DNA from: Syngnathus acus
Lineage: Eukaryota > Chordata > Actinopteri > Syngnathiformes > Syngnathidae
Length of the DNA: 64,000 nucleotides
Direction: 5' to 3'
Assembly: GCF_901709675.1 (NCBI RefSeq)
Contig: NC_051089.1
Location: 13,755,976-13,819,975 of the forward strand
Every line of letters begins with the position of its first letter. Within the stretch, counting starts at the first letter, position 1. The translations under genes were made by a program, and so were the position numbers. This document shows, in pieces, positions 38,301 to 51,844 of the stretch. The notes under the pieces were generated by a model. That model had not been told where the DNA came from. It was given only the letters and a program-made list of their open reading frames with translations, and did no database searches.

Positions 38301-41300
38301 TTGACCTTGGCGCAAAGGATATTCGGCAGCCTCGGAGTAACACATACGCACTTAGAGAGATGGAGCAGAATAGATGTTAACGATGCAGTGAGTTGTACAA
38401 AAGGCAATTCTGCGCTCCCGTGCACATACAAAAATGAGTTTGGCATGTCCACAGCTTGTCTCCACCAATCAAAAGGCCATGAAGACGGTGCTTGGCGTGG
38501 AGAGGAGTCTTAACATCCTCCCCAGGGTCGTTCCACACAGAGTTCACTCGGGCTGGGTTGAGTCAAAGCATGCATTACTTAACTGTACTGAAGTGACATA
38601 TCACTCTCTTGCTTTCAACCTTCCCCATACATACTATCAACACACACATACGTGAACATTAATATGGATTTCTAGTTTTAGTCTGCATGAATGCTTATAG
38701 AGAGCATTTATATATATATAGGCTTTATTTTGTCTCTTTCCGTCTGCAGCCTCCATAGGACAATCATTATCCATTCATTCAGTACTCTTTTCACCATTGC
38801 AGGTTTGAGCGCTACAGTGTCTTGCTGTGTAGGTTTCAACAACAAAGTAAATGCAAATGAACCCTCCATAAATGATTATCTCGCAAGATCAGTATCTTGC
38901 TATACTTATTTTTGTCACTTGTGAGTTATAACAACGAATCTACAATCGACCAAGGAAAACACTTTTTACTTGACATTAAATTTTGCTGACCAAAATACCA
39001 GTATTGGTCGAGAAAATAAATGTTTTGGATGGGGTTATTTCTCGTACTTTGAGCATGTAAGCAGCTTTGCATCACCATCTTAAAATCACAAGGGCATATA
39101 AAGAATTATGCGTATCTCTGAAGCATAAGAAACCGACTGAGAACTTAGCACCTTGGTTTCTTCCCTCCATCTGTGCACAATATAATGTGTTCCATCAGCG
39201 CAGAATATAAAACGAAATACTCACGGTTGCACAATATTCCGGCCTCCTCAGCAAGAGCTAGGCAACGTTAAATATGTAGCTTAAACATGTTTTATTTAGA
39301 TGAAGAGAAGCAAATCCTACTTTCAGATACTACACGTGTTCAATCCTTTGGCCAATTTTATTTATTAAAAATAAGAAAAAGGTGCTGCTGGGCCTCACTA
39401 CAGCCAGGAAAAAGCCAAAACAAGAAGATATCAGTACTCATGGGAACATCAGTATGTGAATGGTATTTTTGGAAGCTATTCTCTGTATAATTCTTCCAGA
39501 ACAGGTGGTAAAAAGTCCTTGAAACTCTTAACAAGCCCAAAATCCCCACTACCGAACTGAACTCCCTTTTCCATCCAACAGTTTGAGGAACAAAAGGACT
39601 TTGAAAAACAATAGGTAATCTGCAAAAATGTGCAAGTCAAGTCTCTTACAGGGTTCAAATACTCTATGAAGGCCAATTTAGCTTTGAAACGGGATCGTTT
39701 TAATGTGGATACTCCCAAAACTACCTCTCGCGTGCCTGGGCGAGTAGGAGCAGATGAAAGGATGGCGGCACACATAAAGTCTGTAACAGGCTAGATACAC
39801 ACAAGTGACCTATTAAAGTCCAAACCTGAATAAATCAGTTTTTTGATGCTATGAAAATTATTCATACACAGTGACCTTCACGCTCACCTGATCTCAGCTG
39901 AACAGCTATGGGAGATCTTGAACCTGTGTGTTACACAGGTCGCTCAGCTGTCATTTTCCAAAGACCAAATGAGGGAATATTGCTCCAATTTCAATTTAAT
40001 TTAATTGAATTCACTATGCTGATTATGATCCCTCGAAAATATTCAACAAGCAGATTTGCGGGGAATTTATCATTCAAGCCAAGGTGCAGTGACCTTACAA
40101 CCACTGAGACAGTAACAAGGAAGGACACTTAGTGAATTATACAGAGGGAACGGAGGATAAACAGAATCCACTTCTCTGGCCCTTTTAAATGCAGATTAGG
40201 AGCTGTGTGTAAATGTTCTTTCCAAGTAACAAATCACGGCTCAGACATTGTTTTCATGTTGGTAAACACTACACCTGACACTTTATGAACAGCAACGCCC
40301 ACGGGAATGACTGAGCAAAACACTGTCTTATGGAAATATAAAGTAGTTGAGTATTTGAAGAAAAAAAACTTTGCATACTAGGTTATTCCTATGGAATAGA
40401 TAAGTGGAAGAGGATGGAGGTTACGGCAAACTTAAGTCCCGAAGTAGGTAGATGGCCCATTCTAAAAAAATTACATTTTCACATCATCGGACAAGTATTT
40501 CAGAGCCCATCGAGTTAATGAACCTGTCTGTTGAGAGGCAAAAATAATGCAAAGCTACCCATTCAAAGAAAATAATAATCATTCTCTACTATGCAGCACA
40601 GAGATGAATTTCAAAAATTGAATGAGAGCTGGTCAATTAAAGATGGACATGCTTGCACTTTTTATCTTTCAGTTATCTGATTGATGTCTAGCTAGCACCA
40701 TCAGTACTACTGAATATTAGTTTATACTATCCAACAGGACTAAAGTCGATGTTTTGATGGGCTATCCAACAACATTATACCCGTTGAAAATGTTGTGAAA
40801 GTGAACTCTGGTGTCAGATTCAAGGGGATTTGAGAAATGCTTGGACTAAATCCCCAGATATAAATGGCTGTGTGCGCTAATTCAAAACTGAATGAGAATC
40901 GAACACACAATATTTTGAAGGTGATGGACATGGACACAAATGCATCCATAAAAGATGTTGGCTAATTACTATAATCCCCACTTGTGACTCGTGTCAATGT
41001 CAGCAAACAAATTCGTTGGATGGAGAGTGGGATAGAAAGGGATCCGTATTGTCCGCAAAAAAAAATAACAATTACCCATACAGTTACTGATGCCCTTGTT
41101 CCATCCTAAACGTCATGTGTAAAAATGAAAGCATTTCAAGGAAATATTCAAGATTGTGTAGACAATTTAGAAAAGTGAGATTACCAGTGATCACGCAGGC
41201 AACATTCCATTTGGTCACATCCAAAATGTAAGGTAAAATTTCAACGCAACACAATCTAGAATCAAATCCGTAATGAATTAGATCGAGAACTCCTCCAACA

Positions 41301-43809
41301 TTTGTCGATCTCTTTTTATGTAGATCCTCAGCTTTGATGGCCTATTTGCACACACAAAAATCTGCTTAGATGGTAAAAGGGGCTGTTGGCTGCATTAAAG
41401 AGCCTCATTAAGTTCAACCGTACTAATACTGTTTGTATGTTCAGCCACTCAATCAGGTGTACATTTCTTCATAAATACAAACACACATATGCACATAGCA
41501 CGAAGGTGTCTGGAGAGAAGAGATAGGGCCATCCTAATCAGCCTCCTCGCCTACACAGAGGGCCGAATCAATCAGTGGCTGCACCTAAAATGGAGCCTGT
41601 CTTTTTTCCTACGATCAAAAAGGCTTCCTGTCAACACTGTAAAAACACACGGTAAAAAGATGGATTTCTCTCCTGCTCCATCTTGGACTTCACGCCATAT
41701 TTTGCCAACCTTTGTGTAAGGGTACAACTACTGTTTGTGTGTGCTGTGCATCCACATCAAGCAGAACAGTCTGACTGCAGTTTCTCTCGTCTTAACTGCA
41801 TTTTGTTTTTCATTACTCGGTCTCCAAGGGTAGATGAATGTTTTCATTTTTCAACTCAATCGGTGACTAATGCTCCTTAGTGTTGAAACTGTCCTCCTAT
41901 TGGTTTTCTACCCTCTCCTGTGCCACGGAAAGATAGAAATCAGGATAATGGAACAACACAACAACCCTGACCCCGATTCCAGATCTGAGCCATTTGTTGC
42001 GGCAGTAACCCAGCACTCAAAAGAAAGACAGTCCGTAAATGTTCAAAAGAGGCCTTCACAATGTAAAATTGAGTTCATGCATGTCATCCAAACAGCCAGA
42101 CCATATTGGTTCTACGTAAACGTGCTGTAAACTTACAAAAACCAGTAGAAGTATTGCATGAATTGGCGAATTACACTTGTCAAGTATAACATTACCAGAG
42201 GATAAACACCCCTCTCTCACAATGACAGCCTATTGCAATTATAAACAATTAACATTACATGTAGGGGCTAAAAAAAAATAAATCAATGATTAAATGTGGT
42301 GGTAAAAAATCACAAGTATAAAATGTATGCAAGTATCAAAGTGAACTACATGAAGAAAAAAAGCTAAACTAAGACAAAATATGTTATATTCTCTTTCTGC
42401 TGGCTCCTGGGAGAGTGAATGACATGTTTGTGCTGTTGTTTTATGACGACTGGTTAGCAATTTCTTCTCTTTATGAGTAAGCACGGTGGTCACAGTGGAA
42501 CTGCAATGCAAGGGAGTGAGTGTCTGCAGGCCATCGGGTGTGTTGGAGCTGTGCAGAGGAATGAGAGGATAATAAAGAAATAGAGGCTAGGAGAGGTAGT
42601 AAAGTGAAAAGATGGGGGGGATGTTGAGTCATTGAGGGGAAAAAATAGCAGTAAGCCAATGAAAGTAGTTTGACGAGAGAAAACTGCAGTGGGATAAATG
42701 TGGACCGTCCAGTCTCGTCTTCCAGGTCCAAACAAAATATCCCTTTGTGGCCTGTGCATACCACATTGATGAATGTAGAAGAAAACTAGATTGCAATGTT
42801 AAAAAATGGAATCACATTTATTTAGTTAGTTTATAGGGAGCAATTAATAAACTAATTAGTGCCTGCCAGCAAGACTGCCCCGAGACTTTTTCCAATCTAA
42901 AGAGAAAGATAAAAGTAAAGTTTACTCTAAGATGCGAAATTCTGAGCAAATCTAATTAACAAATAAATACACATTTCACCAATATTGATTTAACCATTCA
43001 ATGCGGAGGTGAAAACAAAGTTGAAATAATCTCTGATTTCACTGTGATGCTTGTTGGTTAAGATTTTGTTTGATTTACATAAAATAACATTTAATTGTAT
43101 TTAGAAAACTTTTGATTTGTTTTTTTACATGATCTCTGATTTCTCTAAATCTAGTAGCAACCAATTTTACTACTAACAATTTTTTAAAATAAAGAATGAA
43201 ATGGAAGGAAATCATTTTGGGAATGCTCCCTTGCCAAAATAAATACAACTGAAAATAGAAGTGTCTACAGTGGGTTTGATGGGGTTGAGTTTGAGGCTCT
43301 TAAGTTCTTCCAAACCGAACTCACCCAAGCTTTATAAACTCAAACAAGAAAGGGACTTTCCCCAAACTGCGTAAAATTTTTTGGTAAGGTGAACAATTCA
43401 AATTCAGAAAGAAGTAAGCTCTAGCCATCTAATAATAAAAAATTGACTGATTACAAGGTGCGCCTCAATACTTTTGTCGTGAAAGAGAAGAATCATGCAT
43501 GAAGCAGTAATGATAATCCCTTGTAGCTGTCAGCAGCGTTAGCACAAGGGAATCCTTGTGTTTGAGAAGGCAGTAGTTACAAGTAGGAGTATTTTAATTT
43601 AATGACACAGTAATTAATTAGTGGTTGAGAAACGACGAGCCTGTGTTATCGAGGACACGAAACCCATGGGTACTGCTATCTAGCGCGAGTTAGCGTGTCT
43701 GTTGGTATTGGGGGAGTGAGCGGTTACTAAATGTAAATCTCTCAATGCATTAGCTTGTCTCCATGTCCACACAGAAACAAAAATGAACTAAAGAGGGGCC
43801 CGACCAATT

Positions 43810-43884
43810 AATCAGTCGCCCAATTAAGTTATTTTGGCCTAAGTTGAAGGACCATAATCGGTCAATTTAATTGGGCGACCGATG
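43810..43884. repeat. inverted repeat with 18-bp arms
   Basis: The arm at 43810-43827 (aatcagtcgcccaattaa) is matched by its reverse complement at 43867-43884 with two mismatches, around a 39-base spacer. It may be the remains of a small palindromic repeat family. Confidence 0.8.
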
Positions 43885-44191
43885 TTTACAGATTTCTTTT
43901 GCTATTATTTTATGATTTAAACAACCATTTATAGCAGTTGTAAACAAATAATATTGATTTCTTTATTAATTATGCATAAATCTATACAATAACCTTTTAT
44001 TCTTAAATATTTGTAATGAAATTTGTTGATGACGTCATTCTATGGGCCTGTCATCAACACAAAGTGAATCTTAATTTTTATAAGCAATGCTTAGGTGAGC
44101 AATACAAGTTGTGCAAGGAACTGACATTGGATGTCAACTATTTTACACACATGATGTGGTGAAATAAAGACAGATAAAAAACAAATTTGTT

Positions 44192-44209
44192 AAAAAAAAA
44201 AAAAAAAAA
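44192..44209. repeat. 18-base A tract
   Basis: A simple A homopolymer. No retroposed sequence with target duplication was recognised next to it. Confidence 0.9.
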
Positions 44210-44505
44210 GCTGAAACACCGCCATGCCAGGCTTATGTGGGGGACTGGAACACTATTATAGGATGCTACCAAAAACACAGTAAAGATGTGATGTAAACAA
44301 ACTCACAGGACTCAAGGTGATTTTTGTGTGGGGAAGATTAGCGTGGAGATTATGCTGAAAAAATCATAAAGATCAGGAGTTTTGGCAGCACAAATGCAAC
44401 ACGATGATACACCGGTGTTGTAAGCAGAGAATTTTCAGATTGGAGCTTTAGTCCACTTTGGTCTTTAGATTTTAGATATAAATAATATGTATGTCAAATA
44501 TATTG

Positions 44506-44535
44506 AGTGTGAGTGTGTGCGTGTGTGTGTGCGTG
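44506..44535. repeat. interrupted GT microsatellite and G-rich tail
   Basis: A GT run with GC and GA interruptions, followed by G-rich sequence up to about 44547. Confidence 0.85.
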
Positions 44536-45589
44536 GGGGAGGGGGGATTCATTTTGTTGCATCTGTACATGTTTACCCATGTTATGGTGACATACTTTTA
44601 TTATTTCTAAAACAAAAGATGTTTTAGCCATCTCGTCCAAGTGTGTCCCTTATCTGTCATGAATAACAACAATGGGTGATGACACTAGACTCATTGGATC
44701 ATCTTACCTGATTTGAAGAAATTGTGGAAGGTATAACAATTAAAAAAGGATTACAGACTTAAAATTGTGACAGAACAAGAGGAATATTGCAAGAAACCCC
44801 AGATATAGACTGAAATATTAAAAGTGCATGCAGGTGTTTAGGATTTAAACTATAAAAAAAAGCACGCAAGAGCATAGACAGAATGAACTCTTCTCAATTG
44901 GGGGGTTTCCCTTTTAATAGCAGTGAGGTGTGACTCAATATGAGCAATTCAGGAGTTCAAAGCCAGACAAGGGAGGGGGGCGCCTGTGTGGGAGAACAGT
45001 AGCCAGTTAAGATGGGAGTTCTCATTAGCTGTGTAGCGCTTTGTGTCCTGGCTATCACCGCTGCACACTGCTCATTTGCTTTCTGCCCTATAATTCTTCT
45101 CCCCTCCTCCTTTTTCCCCACTAAGACTCAAACTGAACACATAATATTGCCCCCCTCCTGAGTCCCCCAAACCTCCCCCTTGTTAAAGTCTGTGTGCACG
45201 TCCATGATATCTGACTGTAGTCACACAGACTAAACCAAACAAAAGAGGCCACATAACAAAGCACAAAGACAATGGCTATTTCATCACAACCTTTTCCCAA
45301 GTCACATCACTATTACAATACGGTTCTTGATTCCACGAAGAAATACAAATGTATGCACAATAAAAACACACATTCAAAATAAGAAGTTCCTCACAATATA
45401 CATATGAAGACGATGAGATAATGCCAGATTCGCAAAGCAAGCAATTATGGACTATAAAATGATCACAGCATATAATTCCAAGATGCACATAACGTGAAAA
45501 TACGGTATGCTGACCTGTGGATGTGAAGAGTTGACATCAGAACAATCTGATTGAGCGTTTAAGTGCTTTGAGATGATTTATACAGGTCA

Positions 45590-45726
45590 AAGGACAATTT
45601 AGAGTCCTGGGGAAGACCCACATGTTTGGAGTGAACATGCAAAATCCACACAGGAAGGCTGTAGCTGAGACCCAGCACCTCAGAAGTGCGAAGCAGATTT
45701 GCTAACCACTAGGGCATTGTTCTGCC
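45590..45726 (-). repeat. L2/SINE-like fragment, copy 4
   Basis: It matches the distal half of the family: 'gacaatttagagtcctg', 'gaacatgcaaaatccacac', 'ctaaccactagggca' and 'ctgccc'. It is followed within 45 bp by the hAT-like element. Confidence 0.75.
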
Positions 45727-45768
45727 CTATTTTAAAACAAAATAACATGATTAAATGCACGACTATGT

Positions 45769-46093
45769 CAGGGGTGTCAAACTTATTTTTTTCGTGGGCC
45801 GCATTGTAGTCATAGCTTCTTTCGGAGGGCCATTATAACTGTCAACCCAAATAAATGTATGAGCACCTCATATTATATACAGTAAAAGCTACAAAACAAA
45901 CTGACAAATAACTCATTTTCGAATCAGACGAGTAAAAACTGGTCAAATATTTAAAAAAAAAAGATATTAAAAGTGAAGACAATTTGCAATTCTAGTAATG
46001 ACACACGAAATTGATGCACAATTTGTTTTCGCGGGCCACATAAAATGATGTGGCGGGCCGTATCTGGCCCCCGGGCCTTGAGTTTGACACCTG
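45769..46093. mobile_element. hAT-like element, second copy, inverted
   Basis: It begins caggggtgtcaaact and ends gtttgacacctg, with 'gggccgcattgtag' near the left and 'gggccgtatctggcccccg' near the right. Its left end corresponds to the right end of the element at 19451-19763, so the two lie in opposite orientation. I could not find a clear 8-bp target duplication, which suggests an older insertion or a shifted border. Confidence 0.82.
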
Positions 46094-48938
46094 TGCATTA
46101 TATGATGCTGCATAATTTTTGTGCTGATACAACAGTATCTATAGTCCACATTACAAGTCAATTCGGTGTGACAATACGACTCGATGCTGAGAGTTACAAT
46201 TCATACAATACCTTACACATCTGCTTTTATGGAGAGAGAGAAAACAGACTGGGGAATGCTTTCTAAAGTTTTGCTCTTAATTCAGATGAATTAAATGAGC
46301 GCTGATTGGGCAGAAGGGAAAAGAGTGAAGCGCAATTAGTATTAATTTAGTCAGTGTAAATGAGCATTGACTGCAGAAGCCTGTGGAGGTGTGACAATGA
46401 TGGTGCTAACACGCGGAAGTAAGTCCCACGTCTCCTGGCAATCCATCCCAGATATTACCCTGATATTTGTCGGATATGCTCTGTGCCACGCCAGCCATCC
46501 GTGACTTGTTCGGTCATTACATCCAAGAGGTCACGCCCACGCCACCGTCAGCCTGCACCATCATTCCTGGATCTGATGTGACCTAATGGCCTGCACTCAC
46601 GACTCTTTTTACAGGCCACTTGCCCGCCAGCAGCAGGTCCATCACCAACAGCCATGTTTGTGCAAAATATTTAAAGTCAAACCATAAATGTAGTATGTGT
46701 GTGAACGTTGCTGACTCAAGCTGACGGATGCTCCACTCTTGAAGTAGAAAGTGATTGCATCTAACGCCCAGACATGGTTGACCCCTTGGCTATGAGGCTG
46801 TCTGACAGCGGCGCTCATCTCAAGTTCCCCATTTGCATTATATTTCCACAGACCTGAGAGCTAATGGAAGCGCTGAAACTATTTGTTTAGTGCCTTACTG
46901 CGGCTGTGAAGACCCCACATGATTGTAGAGAGATATGTTGTTCTGAGTCAATTGGATGATTATTTTGTCTTGCACGAGGTGAGCAGGAAAAACAACGTTG
47001 AGACCAAATCATTGTTAGTGTTTTTCCAATGAAGAACAATGTTTTTTTTAATAATAGCCTGCAGCCTGATGGACCACGAGAGCTAGTTGCTCTGATACCG
47101 GGTAACCTCTTTATCCTTCAGTGACAAAAGTGCTGTTGGTTTAAATAAAAATCTTTAGGATGATTATCGCAACTAATAGTAAAATATCAAAATTGAATAC
47201 ACACCTTGAATACAACCAAGACTACAAAAGTATTCTACTACAGTATAGGCCATGCAACTGGCATCTCTTGAGTATCTTTAAACCTGCCAGCATTGTGGCA
47301 AGAGGAAAGCACAGTAAATGCATTGCTGGGCTGCAAATTGAATTCCAGGGCACGACTTGACTCGAGAAACCTAATAATCCCATGTCACTCACTGTTCTCA
47401 CACTGAGAAAGGTGACATTGGAATAGAAGAAATAGAAAAGACAAATCAGAATCTTTTTCAAGCATGTAGCATCCATAAAAGCAATGCATTCAGGTTTTTG
47501 TTGTGTGGCCTGACGACACACTTCAAGGACAAGAAATCAATGACTACAACCAAAGAAAGCAACTAGAAAACATTTTCCCATCAACAAAGGAGCACACATT
47601 AGAAGCATAGTAGCAGATGATATTTAAATGAAGATCGCATGGCCGACATTCAGAGGAAAGAAAAACTACCTTTTTTTCAAAGAGAAGGAATTCAATTTCT
47701 ATTTGGGCCGAACAATTATTGAATTCAAATCGATTGCATGCAGTAGAATGCCATTTCCAGACTGCAAAGACTGCAACTTAGAAAAGGAAAAGAAAACGCT
47801 TCAGTTCAGTGGGTGGGTAGTTTTGATCGCATTTATCTATATTTTGAAATAGTGTCGAAATGAGTTCAGCGTTAAGGTGCAATTTACGTGTTTACATACA
47901 ATGTTTTCATGAAACATGAAAAGTTGAAGTGATAAAGCCACCAATATTGTGAAAGTTTGCTACTTCTTGGTTCTTACTTTTATTTACTCCATACTTGTTT
48001 GGCAGAGTTCTGTGAAGTTGTCATAATGAAGGCTTAAAAGACTGCTAGTCAAAGTGTTTGGTAAAGTAAGAATGAATTGAAGTGGATAAAGTCTTTCATA
48101 CTTGGTTCATAGGCCTTTATTTTAGCGTAAGCCTAACCAAGTATATGACAAAAACATTCAAAACATCCATGTATTGTATAATGAATCTGTTGTAGTTGTT
48201 TTGTTGTATAGATTAATTTATTGCTTGTGTTTGTTAAAAATTACTGCTACTCGTAGAGAGGAGCTTGAACAAATTAATATTGAATTGCAATGACACACCC
48301 ACAATGCAATTAGATTATTTTTCAAAATGATTCAGTCAAATTTCTATTCACAAATTTTGAAAATTTACTCCTAATTTATTGCAATGAGTTGTACTGTTGG
48401 CTAGTGCATTGAAATCCAATGCGATTATTCCATTATTTGCAGATTTTGGTCATGATGTCCACTTTGTTTTTTCTTTTTACTTTAAGTCCACGATAATTGT
48501 AGGGCTGTAGTTGCAGAAAAGATGATTTATTTAGCAGTTTCGGACTAATATTATTATTTTTTTAATCAGTCAATCAATTGTTAGGTTTTCTTTTCATGTA
48601 GTCATCAAAATAATTTAAAAAGTACTTTAATAATAGTGTTTCAAGTGGAGCACAAGAAGTACTCAGTTTGCCAAGAGGAGTTTAAGGGGGGAAAAAAACG
48701 CCAGCTAATTAGAAACGTTTAGCTTTATAATTACTAACTGCCAATACAAAACCTGCTCACAACAGAACCTGCTCTTAAAATCAATGTTCAAGTGCCAGGT
48801 TAGACAAATCTCAATTTTAACGAGTCAGAAGATCTATTCACACATTTAATGGTTATTGGTGCAACGGGGTTACCAGTACTGAAATCGAAAGAAATAAAAG
48901 TATAACTTCCTACATATTAGTGCCCTAACCCCCCTCAC

Positions 48939-49262
48939 CTGCAACATAGAGGTGCGCTGTGCCACTAGAAATGGATCCTAGGTTTTCGATGGTGGCCACA
49001 CATTGGTAAGTGCCCTCATCGGGTTTGTTGTGCTTTGAGTGAACCACATGGGTGAAGAGGAGGGAGCCGTCAGGGAGTATGCGCCGTCTCTCATCCGAAA
49101 CCAGGCTCATGAAGGTGCCATCTTTCTTCCACTCTATGCGTGCTGGTACGGCTGCATCACTGTGTACAGAACAGTTGAGCTGTGCAGAGTTACCCCGAAT
49201 AGCCACTGTGTCTCGGGGCTCCACCGTGAACCGGAATGGGTTGAAAGGCTGTGCTGCTGATG
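48939..49262 (-). CDS. neo1: neogenin exon encoding Ig domain 1
   Basis: This exon encodes the first extracellular immunoglobulin domain of neogenin, a single-pass receptor of the DCC family that binds netrins and RGMs through its later fibronectin domains. On the minus strand a T-rich polypyrimidine tract ending in CCAG precedes 49262, and a GTGAGG donor follows 48939. The 324-bp exon starts and ends in phase 1, as is usual for Ig exons. The domain Cys pair is at exon codons 31 (LNCSV) and 88 (DEGTYQC), with the core Trp at 45 (IEWKKDG). NCS at 30-32 is a possible N-glycosylation site. The stretches IEWKKDGTF and [12 protein letters not shown] match neogenin as I know it, more closely than DCC. 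The exon follows the signal-peptide exon, which I did not find. neo1a and neo1b are not separable here. Confidence 0.94.
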
Positions 49263-51844
49263 CTGGAGGGAGAAAAAAAAACAATGGAGAAGACTGAGTT
49301 GGATTCCAACCACCACATTGCAAACTTTGTCATATGATACAATATCTGCTGTGAATACAACATAAAATTATTCATAATGCACACAAACACTGTATCTAAA
49401 TGTCTTTGGTATTATTGTACAATTTGGATTTATATTGTTTCTGGTGGGTCTTGGGAAATAAACGGCAAGTCATGAGAAAATGACTGCTTGCTAAAAGATT
49501 TTTTTAAAAAGAAACCTTGGAAGTACATGACTGGTCAAACACTAAACGTTCCATTCTCAGAGAAAAGCATACGGACACTTTTCATTATGAAACCACAAAC
49601 CCCATTGAAATTGAATAGAAGAGCCTGATAAATATAACCCAGACTCGCCTCCCTGGCAAGTTAATATCGCGCCTATGAGCGGAGAGTGCAGTGAAGTTGT
49701 AGAGACAGTGGGGCGCAATTGCAATTTCCTTTTCTCGCCTATAGACGTTAACATCGTATTGAAATAGATGGTGCAAAGCCAGACTAAGTGCAATTGTTTT
49801 GCATTTGTACTCATCCATTATTCAGGTCCCAGCACCTTAGAGTCATACGGTGGTATTGGTTAGACAAATAACAGCAATTGCCATTTCTGCAGGGATGGGG
49901 AGCGGTGGAAAATAATTAAGGGGGTGGAGGTATTTTAATAATGCAGTGAATGGAGTGAAATAGGAGGCGGAATGTTAAACACAGTTTAAACTATGCCTGC
50001 TCTCTTCCAAAGAAATGGCTTGTCTCCAAGAGCAAGTGAGGGAGAGAGAGGAAGGATAGAGCTACTAGCGATGTCGGCGGTTGAGCAATATAACTTCTCG
50101 GAGGTAAGTCCTCTACCTTGCGGCGTCAACTCCCTTGTGGGCACCAAAGAGAGAAGGCTTGTAATGTGGGCTCCATTACCAAGCAGTAGCAATACTTAAT
50201 GCGCTTATCTCGAAAGCTCAACTACAGAAAAATTGCGACAGAAAATGACTGAGGTGAATTATATTTTTTCAATTGCCAGGTAACTCAGTTTTAAGACTAA
50301 GCTGTGCAATCATTTCGATGCTCATTCAGCATGGGGGGTGTTAAAGTGCACCCATTCTATCTAAATGAATGATTTTATTTCCAACAGGGGTGCCATAGCA
50401 TACTAGATAGCGTTTGCAGGAATTTTTTCAAACTCACTTAATTTTTCCAAAAATGTATGGCTATTCACTAGAAGAATATTTTTGTTCATCTATCAATGCC
50501 AGCGACGACGTGACAGGCAGAATAATGAAATGCTCTATTAGATGGTGGAAGTGAGAAAAACCTGCATTATCCATCTGTTGCCATTCATACAACAGAATAA
50601 ATCATGGCTTCCTGCAAGGTGAGTTTCATTAAACCGGCTCAGATTTCACACAAATCAATTTGTGACAAGATCAGTTAATTAACAGTTAACAGTTGAAATT
50701 ATTATATCTGCACTTCAATTTATTTTCAATTCCAACCAAGACTAAAACGCAAGTGGGTCTTAGTTGTATTTTGCAGTTTTCTTTAAATATATTACAAACT
50801 AATGCTAATTCAGTGATTTTGGGGGGTCTTATTTTAAACATAAAATCTAAATAGCAGCATGACTGTTCTGCCTTTTGTCAGAAATAAACAAGCGATCACT
50901 CTAAAATGATGTGTCATCGCTTTAATGAACATTTTTATGCATGTAAAATGATGGTGGTATTGGGCATCCTTACCTTATCCCTTAAACGTATTTGTCAAAG
51001 CAGATATTCTTCAGCAACTGCAAGTTAGAGTAATTATAAAGGGGACACTTTGAGAAATAGACTTTTTAATCGCTTCCATACAAATTGAGAGCCATCAAGG
51101 GAAAAATTAATCAACTAATGTAAATATTTTATTAAGTTCTGAAAATGTGTCTGAAGTGTCTAATTTACATGTGCATCTAAAACTACACATACAGAAAGTT
51201 TGTCAAGGGCATTTTACGAAGCTACCTGGGAACAGTTCTAAATTGTGAAATAAAATTCATGATATGGCTCCTTTAAATTCCACCTAATTGCGAGGCGGCT
51301 TTCAGTCAGAGCAGCCGAGTGTTTATATTGTGAAGAATATTAATACTTAAGCAGCTACAGACTCAGACGAGTGACACGAAGAAATTCTCTACTTTACACT
51401 AACACTGAATCTATACGATAGGCGAGTTGGGTTAAAAGAGCATTTTTACCCAGTACTCTGTAAACGCTATCCTTCCACATTTAATAAGACGCACAACAGA
51501 TGTTTTTAGCAACATTTTATCCCCATCATAGCAATAGTAAGGGGGGTGGGGGGCTTAGCTTTACCACGACTCTCAAACAAAATGGCCAACCATCTGCTTT
51601 CGGCAGTAAACAACATCGAACATAAGCCGAGAATCAAACAACACAAACAATAAGACTGGTGAATGGTAATGGGGCCATTGAAAAGTGGAAGGAGCATTAT
51701 ATTTTCCATACATCCATTATCCAAACCGCTTTCCTCAGATAATGCACCTCAAAACTAAATAAAATGTGAGTAAGACCTTCTAACACAGATGCAATGCATG
51801 TTAACGGCCAAAGGAGTAAGACAACGTTGAGGCCACCGAATTAG

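Larger units (their letters stand above)
27942..48938 (-). other. neo1: neo1 intron between Ig1 and Ig2 (21 kb)
   Basis: This is the largest complete intron in the window, phase 1, from GTGAGG at 48938 to a CT-rich acceptor at 27942. It holds two TG microsatellites (28831-28882, 30938-30982), a 15-G run (32379-32393) and an interrupted GT tract (44506-44535). It also holds L2/SINE-like pieces, a 31-bp tandem duplication, an inverted repeat (43810-43884), an 18-A tract (44192-44209) and a hAT-like element (45769-46093). The stretches 33000-43800 and 46100-48900 show no repeat or exon that I can name. Long first introns of axon-guidance receptors often carry enhancers, but none can be shown here. 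Confidence 0.9.

Noticed and set aside
48500-48610. Patch starting 'agggctgtagttgc' as a mobile element
   Set aside because: It resembles the start of common fish repeats for only about 15-20 bases, too little to call.
48925-49323. Ig1 open frame taken as a complete protein starting at its upstream Met
   Set aside because: The Met and following residues lie in the intron before a strong polypyrimidine tract and CCAG. The exon begins at 49262 and the frame continues from another exon.
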